Shown piece by piece: positions 45,584 to 52,888 of a stretch of DNA of 64,000 nt. Numbering within the stretch: the stretch's first letter is position 1; each line of letters begins with the position of its first letter. Origin of the DNA: Mycobacterium marseillense (lineage in GTDB: Bacteria; Actinomycetota; Actinomycetes; Mycobacteriales; Mycobacteriaceae); the NCBI RefSeq assembly GCF_010731675.1, contig NZ_AP022584.1, positions 3,906,001-3,970,000 of the forward strand, in the 5' to 3' direction. Position numbers and translations under genes: made by a program. The notes beneath the pieces were generated by a model. It did not search any database. It was given only the letters and a program-made list of their open reading frames with translations, and had not been told where the DNA came from.

Positions 45584-48207
45584 GCTCGAACGACGAAGGA
45601 CGGCACAGCCAGTCGTCCGGTGACCAACGTGGGCCAGGCACTGAGCGGGCGGGCAACCACGACAAGGACGACCATTCCGACCGCGAGCGCCGGAGTGGCG
45701 AGCCTCAGAATTCCGGCCAACGGAATGCGCCGCCACCGTCCAATCGCCGCCGGCAGGGCCCGCCCGACGATCGCCTGACCACGATCCTGCCTGCGGTCAA
45801 AGATGACCGCGCGCCCCGGCGTTCCGATCCCATCGACGAAGTCAAAGCCGCCCTGGCCGGGCCCCCGTCGGCGCCCGTGCGGCGTGACGCGCTCGACGAG
45901 GTCAAGGCCGCCTTGGACCGCCGAGGGCCCGCGTCCGGCCGGCAGGAGCGTGCCAGCTTCGGAGGCCGCCCACCCGGCGGACCCCCGCCGCCGCCGCCGC
46001 GGCGTGGGGGGTCGGGGGGTTCCGACGGACCCGGCAGGCGGGCGGCCGGGCCGTGGCGTGACTGGCCCTGGACGCAGCAGGTCAACTGGCTGTGGGTGCG
46101 ACGGGCGGCCTACCTATGTGCGGCCGTGTTGGTGCTGTTGCCCATCGTCACCTTCGGCATGGCGTACTTCATCGTCGACATTCCCAAGCCGGGTGACCTT
46201 CGTACCAACCAGGTTTCGACCATCCTGGCCAGCGACGGCTCGGAGATCGCCAAAATCATTCCCCCGGAGGGCAATCGGGTCGACGTCAACCTCAACCAAG
46301 TGCCCGTGCATGTCCGCCGGGCGGTGATCGCCGCCGAGGACCGCAACTTCTATTCCAACCCCGGCTTCGACTTCAGCGGCTTCGCGCGGGCGGTGAGCAA
46401 CAACCTGTTCGGCAGCGGGGACCTGCAGGGTGGATCGACGATCACCCAGCAATACGTCAAGAACGCCCTCGTCGGCTCGGCGCAACACGGCATCAGCGGC
46501 CTGATGCGCAAGGCCAAGGAATTGGTCATCGCCACCAAGATGTCGGGGGAGTGGTCCAAAGACGAAGTGCTGCAGGCCTATCTGAACATCATCTACTTCG
46601 GCCGCGGCGCCTACGGCATTTCCGCGGCGTCGAAGGCCTACTTCGACAAGCCCGTCGAGCAGCTCACCGTGTCGGAGGGAGCGCTGCTGGCGGCCCTCAT
46701 TCGGCGCCCATCCACCCTGGACCCGGCCGTCGACCCCAAGGGCGCCCTGGCGCGCTGGAACTGGGTGCTCGACGGCATGGTCGAAACCAAGGCGCTGTCG
46801 TCCAACGACCGTGCCGCGCAGGTGTTCCCGCAGACCGTGCCACCCGATCAGGCACGCGCGGAGAACCAGACGACCGGGCCCAATGGCCTCATCGAGCGCC
46901 AGGTGACCCGAGAGTTGATGGATCTGTTCAACATCGACGAACGGACCCTGAACACCCAGGGGCTGCAGGTCACCACGACCATCGACCCCAAGGCCCAGCA
47001 GGCCGCCGAGAAGGCCGTGTCGAAATACCTTGACGGACAAGACCCCGACATGCGTACGGCGGTGGTGTCGGCCGATCCGCACGACGGCTCCATCCGGGCC
47101 TACTACGGCGGCAGCGACGCCAACGGTTTCGACTTCGCTCAGGCCGGATTGCAGACCGGGTCGTCGTTCAAGGTGTTCTGCCTGATCGCCGCGCTCGAGC
47201 AGGGGATCGGCCTGGGCTATCAAGTGGACAGTTCGCCGCTGACCGTCGACGGCATCAAGATCACGAACGTCGAGGGCGAAAGTTGCGGGACGTGCAACAT
47301 CGCCCAGGCGCTCAAGCAATCGTTGAACACCTCGTATTACCGGCTGATGCTCAAGCTCAAGGGCGGGCCGCAGGCCGTGGCCGACGCGGCGCACCAGGCC
47401 GGCGTCGCGACCAGCTTCCCCGGCGTGCCCCACACGCTGTCCGAGGACGGCAAGGGTGGACCGCCGAACAACGGAATTGTGTTGGGCCAGTATCAGACCC
47501 GAGTGATCGACATGGCTTCCGCGTATGCCACGCTGGCCGCGTCCGGTGTCTACCACCGGCCGCATTTCGTCCAGAAGGTCGTCAACTCCGACGGCCAGGT
47601 GCTCTTCGATGCGAGCAAGTCCGAGAACAACGGCGAGCAGCGCATCCCCAAGGCCGTCGCCGACAACGCCACCGCGGCCATGGCGCCGATCGCCAGCTAC
47701 TCGCGCGGCCACGCCCTGGCCGGTGGCAGGCCGTCGGCGGCCAAGACCGGCACCACGCAGCTAGGTGACACCAACTCGGACAAGGACGCCTGGATGGTCG
47801 GTTACACGCCGTCGCTGTCGACGGCAGTGTGGCTGGGTACGGCCAAAGGTGACGAGCCACTCGTAACGGCTTCGGGCGCACCGGTTTACGGATCGGGGCT
47901 GCCCTCGGATATCTGGAAGGCCACCATGGACGGCGCCCTCAAGGGCACCTCCAACGAATCCTTCCCCAAGCCCACCGAGATCGGCGGCTATGCGGGTGTG
48001 CCGGCGCCGCCGCCCCCGCCGAAGCCGCCGGCGGAAACCGTCATTCAGCCCACCATCGAAGTGGCGCCGGGCATCACCATCCCGGTCGGTCCGCCCACGA
48101 CGATCACGCTGGCGCCACCGCCGCCCGGGGGCGGCCCGCCGGGCTCTCCGGAGCCGGGTGGTGGTGCGCCGCCGGGTGGGCCCCAAGCGCCGCCTCCGCC
48201 GCCGTGA
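45580..48207 (+). CDS. ponA1: PonA1, bifunctional class A penicillin-binding protein
   Basis: An 875-residue cell-wall polymerase. A disordered cytoplasmic N-terminus contains two DEVKAAL repeats and polyproline; one transmembrane helix at about 173-198; GT51 glycosyltransferase with catalytic Glu in VIAAEDRNFYSNPGFDFSG (about 247-265) and GGSTITQQYVKN; transpeptidase with SSFK (about 528-531) and KTG (about 721-723). The tail is Pro/Gly-rich. PonA1 links growth pole elongation and RipA control. Start ATG overlaps the upstream gene. Confidence 0.97.
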   Translation: MSSNDEGRHSQSSGDQRGPGTERAGNHDKDDHSDRERRSGEPQNSGQRNAPPPSNRRRQGPPDDRLTTILPAVKDDRAPRRSDPIDEVKAALAGPPSAPVRRDALDEVKAALDRRGPASGRQERASFGGRPPGGPPPPPPRRGGSGGSDGPGRRAAGPWRDWPWTQQVNWLWVRRAAYLCAAVLVLLPIVTFGMAYFIVDIPKPGDLRTNQVSTILASDGSEIAKIIPPEGNRVDVNLNQVPVHVRRAVIAAEDRNFYSNPGFDFSGFARAVSNNLFGSGDLQGGSTITQQYVKNALVGSAQHGISGLMRKAKELVIATKMSGEWSKDEVLQAYLNIIYFGRGAYGISAASKAYFDKPVEQLTVSEGALLAALIRRPSTLDPAVDPKGALARWNWVLDGMVETKALSSNDRAAQVFPQTVPPDQARAENQTTGPNGLIERQVTRELMDLFNIDERTLNTQGLQVTTTIDPKAQQAAEKAVSKYLDGQDPDMRTAVVSADPHDGSIRAYYGGSDANGFDFAQAGLQTGSSFKVFCLIAALEQGIGLGYQVDSSPLTVDGIKITNVEGESCGTCNIAQALKQSLNTSYYRLMLKLKGGPQAVADAAHQAGVATSFPGVPHTLSEDGKGGPPNNGIVLGQYQTRVIDMASAYATLAASGVYHRPHFVQKVVNSDGQVLFDASKSENNGEQRIPKAVADNATAAMAPIASYSRGHALAGGRPSAAKTGTTQLGDTNSDKDAWMVGYTPSLSTAVWLGTAKGDEPLVTASGAPVYGSGLPSDIWKATMDGALKGTSNESFPKPTEIGGYAGVPAPPPPPKPPAETVIQPTIEVAPGITIPVGPPTTITLAPPPPGGGPPGSPEPGGGAPPGGPQAPPPPP

Positions 48208-49865
48208 CCGGGGACGCGGAACAGGGCGCCACGATTTCACCGCGGCCGCTGGCCGCGGACCTGCGGAGCGCCGATAACCGAGACTGCCCGAGCCGCACCG
48301 ACTTTCTGGGCGCCGCGCTCGCCGACGTCGTCGGGGGCCCGGTCGGCCGGCACGCACTGATCGGCCGCGCTCGGTTGATGACCCCGCTGCGGGTGATGTT
48401 CCTGATCGGATTGGTGTTTTTGGCGCTCGGCTGGTCGACCAAGGCGGCCTGCCTGCAAAGCACCGGCACCGGCACCGGCGATCAGCGCGTGGCCAATTGG
48501 GACAACCAGCGCGCCTACTACGAGTTGTGCTACTCCGACACAGTGCCGCTCTACGGCGCGGAGTTGTTGAGCCAGGGCAAATTTCCCTACAAGTCGAGCT
48601 GGATCGAGACGGACTCCACCGGCGCCCAGCAGATCCGCTACGACGGCCAGCCCGCGGTGCGGTACATGGAGTATCCCGTGCTGACGGGGATGTACCAGTA
48701 CGTGTCGATGGCGTTGGCCAAGACCTACACGGCGCTGAGCAAGGTGGCCCCGCTTCCGGTGGTCGCCGAGGTCGTGATGTTCTTCAACGTCTCGGCGTTC
48801 GGCTTGGCGCTGGCCTGGCTGGCCACCGTCTGGGCGTCTGCGGGCCTGGCCGGCCGGCGGGTCTGGGATGGGGCCCTGGTGGCGGCCGCACCGGTGCTGA
48901 TCTTTCAGATTTTCACCAATTTCGACGCGCTGGCAACGGGATTCGCGATGGCCGGTCTGCTGGCGTGGGCGCGGCGCAAGCCGGTGCTCGCCGGTGTGCT
49001 GATCGGGTTGGGGGCCGCGGCAAAGCTGTACCCGCTGCTGTTCCTGGGTCCAATGCTGCTGCTGGGAATCCGTACCGGGCGGCTGCGGGCGTGGGGGCGC
49101 ACCACGGTGGCGGCCGTGGCGACCTGGCTGTTGGTGAATCTGCCCGTGCTGGTGTTCTTTCCGCGGGGATGGTCGGAGTTCTTCCGGCTCAATACGCGAC
49201 GCGGCGACGACATGGACTCGTTGTACAACGTCGTGAAATCGTTCACCGGCTGGCGGGGTTTCGATCCCAAGCTGGGGTTCTGGCAGCCGCCGACGGTGCT
49301 GAACACGGTGGTCGCGGTGCTGTTCGTGACGTGTTGTGCGGCAATCGCATTCATCATCTTGACCGCTCCGCGACGGCCGCGGGTGGTGCAGGTGGTGTTC
49401 CTGGTGGTGGCCGCCTTTCTGCTGACCAACAAGGTGTGGAGTCCGCAGTTCTCGCTGTGGCTGGTGCCGCTGGCGGTGCTCGCGCTGCCGCATCGCCGGG
49501 TGCTCCTGGCCTGGATGACCATCGACGCGCTGGTGTGGGTGCCGCGGATGTATTACCTGTACGGCAACCCGAACCGTTCGCTGCCCGAGCAGTTCTTCAC
49601 CACCACGGTGCTGTTGCGCGACGTCGCGGTCATGGTGTTGTGCGCGCTCGTGATCCGCCAGATCTACCGGCCCGACGAGGATTTGGTGCGCTGGGGAGGA
49701 CGGGTGGACGATCCGGCGGGCGGGCCGTTCGACCGCGCACCCGACGCCCCGCCGCAGTGGCTGCCGGACTGGCTGCGGCCGGTGGGGTCACGCCGCGCGA
49801 GCGCCCCCGCCTCCGACGACGCCGGCAAACAACCCGCGATGGCAAGCGACGTCGGCGCGACGTGA
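48204..49865 (+). CDS. GT87-like polyprenol-linked mannosyltransferase (Rv0051-like)
   Basis: A 553-residue integral membrane protein with about 10 helices. GT-C / GT87-type landmarks: GVLIGLGAAAKLYPLLFLGP, WDNQRAYYELCYSD and the loop with FRLNTRRGDDMDSLYNVV. Such enzymes use polyprenyl phosphate mannose. Corresponds to Rv0051 (560 aa). GTG start overlaps the ponA1 stop as GTGA, so it is coupled to ponA1. Confidence 0.9.
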   Translation: MTGDAEQGATISPRPLAADLRSADNRDCPSRTDFLGAALADVVGGPVGRHALIGRARLMTPLRVMFLIGLVFLALGWSTKAACLQSTGTGTGDQRVANWDNQRAYYELCYSDTVPLYGAELLSQGKFPYKSSWIETDSTGAQQIRYDGQPAVRYMEYPVLTGMYQYVSMALAKTYTALSKVAPLPVVAEVVMFFNVSAFGLALAWLATVWASAGLAGRRVWDGALVAAAPVLIFQIFTNFDALATGFAMAGLLAWARRKPVLAGVLIGLGAAAKLYPLLFLGPMLLLGIRTGRLRAWGRTTVAAVATWLLVNLPVLVFFPRGWSEFFRLNTRRGDDMDSLYNVVKSFTGWRGFDPKLGFWQPPTVLNTVVAVLFVTCCAAIAFIILTAPRRPRVVQVVFLVVAAFLLTNKVWSPQFSLWLVPLAVLALPHRRVLLAWMTIDALVWVPRMYYLYGNPNRSLPEQFFTTTVLLRDVAVMVLCALVIRQIYRPDEDLVRWGGRVDDPAGGPFDRAPDAPPQWLPDWLRPVGSRRASAPASDDAGKQPAMASDVGAT

Positions 49866-49869
49866 CGTC

Positions 49870-50511
49870 ATGATTCAAGTCGTCATCCCGATCTTTCCGC
49901 GCTTCACCGCGCTCGACGCGGTGGGCCCCTACGAAGTGCTGCAACGCATCCCGTCGATCGAGGTCGTGTTCGTCGGGCAGCGCCGCGGCGAGGTGCGGAC
50001 CGAAAACGGAATGCTCGGCGTGACCTGCGACGCCACGTTCGACGAGGTGAGCGCACCGGACGTGGTGGTGTTTCCCGGCGGCATCGGCACCCGCCAACTG
50101 ATCCACGACGAGGCCATCGGTGACTGGCTGCGGGCGGTGCATCCGCACACCAGGTTCACCACCTCGGTCTGCACGGGCGCGCTGCTGCTCGCCGCGGCCG
50201 GGCTGCTGGACGGGTTGACCGCCACCACCCACTGGGGGGCCGCCGACCTGCTCAACAGTTTGGGTGCGCGCTACGTGCCCGAACGAGTGGTCGAGCACCT
50301 ACCGCAGCGGATCATCACCGCGGCCGGGGTGTCCAGCGGCATCGACATGGCGTTGCGGCTGGTCGAGTTGCTCGTCGATCGTCAGGCGGCGCAGGCCGCC
50401 CAGCTGCTCATCGAATACGACCCGCAGCCGCCCTTCGACTCCGGCGCGCTCGGCAAGGCCGATCCGGCGACGCTGGCCAGGGCCAAGGAATATATGGCCG
50501 CCCGGCGCTAG
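49870..50511 (+). CDS. DJ-1/PfpI family protein (Rv0052-like)
   Basis: A 213-residue DJ-1/PfpI (ThiJ) protein, isonitrile-hydratase-like. The nucleophile elbow is SVCTGALLLAAAGLLDGLTA with Cys (about residue 101), followed by TTHWGAADLL. Starts MIQVVIPIFPRFTALDAVGP. Four bases after the GT87 gene. The role is unknown; homologues are stress or detoxification proteins. Confidence 0.92.
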   Translation: MIQVVIPIFPRFTALDAVGPYEVLQRIPSIEVVFVGQRRGEVRTENGMLGVTCDATFDEVSAPDVVVFPGGIGTRQLIHDEAIGDWLRAVHPHTRFTTSVCTGALLLAAAGLLDGLTATTHWGAADLLNSLGARYVPERVVEHLPQRIITAAGVSSGIDMALRLVELLVDRQAAQAAQLLIEYDPQPPFDSGALGKADPATLARAKEYMAARR

Positions 50512-50645
50512 TGAGGTTGCCCCGCGGCCCGGATTTTTCTGGTCAGGCCGGTATCCGGTAGCCTTGGGCGGTTGCCGACGCAGGCGACCCTCCTGCCGCG
50601 GATCGACCGTGGCCGTTTGAGACCAGAGGAGGTGGTGAGGTTTCC

Positions 50646-50936
50646 ATGCGTCCATACGAAATCATGGTCATTCTTGACCCCACGCTCGACGAGCGCACCG
50701 TTGCTCCGTCCTTGGAGACGTTCCTGAACGTCGTCCGCAAGGATGGCGGATCCGTCGACAAGGTCGACATCTGGGGCCGGCGCCGGCTGGCGTACGAGAT
50801 CGCCAAGCACGCCGAAGGCATTTACGTCGTCGTCGACCTGAAAGCCGAGCCGGCGACGGTGTCCGAGCTCGACCGCCAGCTCAGCCTCAACGAGTCGGTA
50901 CTGCGCACCAAGGTGATGCGCACCGACAAGCACTAA
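50646..50936 (+). CDS. rpsF: 30S ribosomal protein S6
   Basis: A 96-residue ribosomal S6: [19 protein letters not shown] and [20 protein letters not shown]. The ATG has a strong GAGGAGGTGGTGAGG leader. First gene of rpsF-ssb-rpsR-rplI operon. The 134-base leader has potential to fold and might contain an autoregulatory S6:S18 site, not proven. Confidence 0.98.
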   Translation: MRPYEIMVILDPTLDERTVAPSLETFLNVVRKDGGSVDKVDIWGRRRLAYEIAKHAEGIYVVVDLKAEPATVSELDRQLSLNESVLRTKVMRTDKH

Positions 50937-51053
50937 CAATCGTGGCCGCGCCGTGGACCCACGGCGGGGTGCACCTGCGTAGGCTCAGCGAGGACACGCT
51001 CATGACATCCACTTCCGGAGCGGCGAGCAACAGCGTGGAACGAGGAGGAAACT

Positions 51054-51575
51054 GTGGCTGGTGACACCACTATCACCGTCGTCGGAAATCTGACCGCAGA
51101 CCCTGAACTGCGGTTCACTCCGTCGGGTGCCGCCGTCGCGAATTTCACGGTGGCGTCGACGCCTCGGATCTATGACCGCCAGAGCGGGGAGTGGAAGGAC
51201 GGCGAGGCGCTGTTCCTGCGGTGCAACATTTGGCGGGAGGCGGCCGAGAACGTCGCCGAAAGCCTCACCCGCGGCTCCCGCGTGATCGTCACGGGCCGGC
51301 TCAAGCAGCGCTCGTTCGAGACGCGCGAAGGTGAGAAGCGCACCGTCGTCGAGGTCGAGGTCGACGAGATCGGCCCCTCGCTGCGGTACGCCACGGCCAA
51401 GGTCAACAAGGCCTCGCGCAGCGGCGGCGGTGGCGGTGGCTTCGGCGGTGGGGGAGGCGGCGGATCCCGCCAGCAGCAGGCGGCGCCCGCGAGCAGCGCA
51501 CCGGCCGACGACCCGTGGGGCAGTGCCCCGGCATCGGGCTCGTTCGGCGGCGGCGACGACGAACCGCCGTTCTAA
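51054..51575 (+). CDS. ssb: Single-stranded DNA-binding protein
   Basis: A 173-residue SSB. OB-fold domain residues 1-115 ([60 protein letters not shown]), Gly-rich linker and acidic tip DDEPPF that recruits replication proteins. Start GTG at 51054 with GAGGAGGAAACT upstream. Confidence 0.98.
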   Translation: MAGDTTITVVGNLTADPELRFTPSGAAVANFTVASTPRIYDRQSGEWKDGEALFLRCNIWREAAENVAESLTRGSRVIVTGRLKQRSFETREGEKRTVVEVEVDEIGPSLRYATAKVNKASRSGGGGGGFGGGGGGGSRQQQAAPASSAPADDPWGSAPASGSFGGGDDEPPF

Positions 51576-51613
51576 CAGAACTTCAGCAGTAGAAAAGGAA
51601 AAGAAAGACAGAC

Positions 51614-51868
51614 ATGGCCAAGTCCAACAAGCGGCGCCCGGCACCGGAAAAGCCGGTCAAGGCACGGAAATGTGTCTTCTGCGCCAAGAAGGATCAAGCG
51701 ATCGACTACAAGGACACCGCGCTGCTGCGCACGTACATCAGTGAGCGCGGCAAGATTCGTGCGCGTCGCGTCACCGGCAACTGTGTCCAGCACCAACGCG
51801 ACATCGCCATCGCGGTGAAGAATGCCCGCGAAGTGGCGCTGCTGCCCTTCACCTCCTCGGCGCGATAG
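51614..51868 (+). CDS. rpsR1: 30S ribosomal protein S18, zinc-type
   Basis: An 84-residue S18: [40 protein letters not shown]. It retains the CxxC and Cys-x-x-His zinc ligands (CVFC; CVQH), i.e. the zinc (C+) paralogue; mycobacteria also carry a zinc-free S18 for zinc starvation. Preceded by an AAAAGGAAAAG ribosome site, 38 bases after ssb. Confidence 0.97.
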   Translation: MAKSNKRRPAPEKPVKARKCVFCAKKDQAIDYKDTALLRTYISERGKIRARRVTGNCVQHQRDIAIAVKNAREVALLPFTSSAR

Positions 51869-51899
51869 GCGCTGAAGGCCAACTGAAAGTACGAAAACG

Positions 51900-52358
51900 A
51901 TGAAGCTGATTCTGACGGCTGACGTCGACCACCTCGGTACCGTCGGCGACACTGTCGAGGTCAAGGACGGTTACGGCCGCAACTACCTGCTCCCGCGCGG
52001 TCTGGCGATCGTGGCCTCGCGCGGCGCGCAGAAGCAGGCCGACGATATCCGCCGGGCCCGCGAAACCAAGGCGGTGCGCGACCTCGGCCACGCCAACGAA
52101 CTCAAGACGGCGATCGAGGCGCTGGGGCCGGTCTCGCTGCCCGTGAAGACCGCGGCGGATTCCGGGAAGCTGTTCGGCTCGGTGACCGCCGGCGATATCG
52201 TCGCCGCGATCAAGAAGGCGGGCGGCCCTAACCTGGACAAACGGATCGTCCGGCTGCCCAAGTCGCACATCAAAGCCCTCGGTACTCACCCGGTGGCGGT
52301 GCACCTGCACCCCGAGGTTGACGTCGAGGTCGCGCTCGAGGTCGTCGCGCAGAGCTAA
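51900..52358 (+). CDS. rplI: 50S ribosomal protein L9
   Basis: A 152-residue L9: [40 protein letters not shown]. Last gene of the operon; a hairpin terminator follows. Confidence 0.98.
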   Translation: MKLILTADVDHLGTVGDTVEVKDGYGRNYLLPRGLAIVASRGAQKQADDIRRARETKAVRDLGHANELKTAIEALGPVSLPVKTAADSGKLFGSVTAGDIVAAIKKAGGPNLDKRIVRLPKSHIKALGTHPVAVHLHPEVDVEVALEVVAQS

Positions 52359-52378
52359 GCGCCCGACATTTGCTCATT

Positions 52379-52410
52379 CCCGGCGGTGGCCCCTCTCGGC
52401 CGCCGCCGGG
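52379..52410 (+). terminator. rplI terminator hairpin
   Basis: CCCGGCGGTGGCC (52379-52391) pairs with GGCCGCCGCCGGG (52398-52410), one G-U pair, 6-base loop, 20 bases past the rplI stop, followed by a short CTTCGTTG tract. GC-rich, as in mycobacterial terminators. Confidence 0.8.
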
Positions 52411-52592
52411 CTTCGTTGCGCTGCGGGCTTGCGGCGGACCTTCGTCCCGGACGGTCGCGGACGTGCTCCCTAGCGAACTATTTCCCGGGTACATTTCGGC
52501 GGCCCGCGTTACCGGCCCGTAACGCTGGGAAAATGTCGCGGAAAGCCAACACGCCCGGGACGGTAACCTGGCCCGACACGCCGTAGAGATTC

Positions 52593-52677
52593 TTGTCCAC
52601 ACTAATTTGATGGCGTTGTATGGCCGGTATCTGCGCCGATGTCCTCGCCCTTTGCATTAATCCACAGGTTCTCCACA
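52593..52677 (+). promoter_or_regulatory. Cluster of DnaA-box-like nonamers upstream of dnaB
   Basis: TTGTCCACA at 52593-52601 is the exact mycobacterial DnaA-box consensus. TAATCCACA (52658-52666) and TTCTCCACA (52669-52677) each differ by one base from the TTATCCACA/TTGTCCACA forms and lie only 3 bases apart. All three read on the plus strand, 210-300 bases before the dnaB start. Confidence 0.6.
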
Positions 52678-52888
52678 CCCCGCTCAACACAGGTGTCGAC
52701 AGATATGCACACACGATGCACAGCTTCATGAACAGCTCCCCTTTTACCTAGTGGCCAGCAACGTCTAACGTCGTCCCGGCGCCGGACGTGCGGGCGCTCT
52801 GCGGCGAAGGTGTCAGGACCTTGACCTACCCTCAATGCCAGCTATCGAATGTATGTTCGGATGAATGGATCACGGGAGAAGGGAATCC

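Larger units (their letters stand above)
52359..52888. other. Intergenic region between rplI and dnaB
   Basis: 530 bases without a supported gene. It holds the rplI terminator hairpin (52379-52410), three DnaA-box-like nonamers (52593-52677) and AT-richer sequence toward dnaB. Short frames on both strands (52478-52729 minus, 52602-52835 minus) show no similarity I recognise. M. tuberculosis has Rv0057 here; I see no clear counterpart. Confidence 0.75.

Noticed and set aside
46114..47712. A long minus-strand frame opposite ponA1, and others opposite dnaB (52832-53779) and the Rv0029 homologue (19243-20688).
   Set aside because: All mirror strong real genes in a high-GC genome and lack plausible domains.
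50512..50645. The rpsF leader considered as an S6:S18 autoregulatory RNA.
   Set aside because: Folding potential exists but I could not identify the diagnostic bulge with certainty; left only as a comment on rpsF.
52478..52835. Short minus-strand frames upstream of dnaB considered as a Rv0057-like gene.
   Set aside because: No similarity recalled, poor starts, and they run across the DnaA boxes and terminator; composition is consistent with noncoding DNA.
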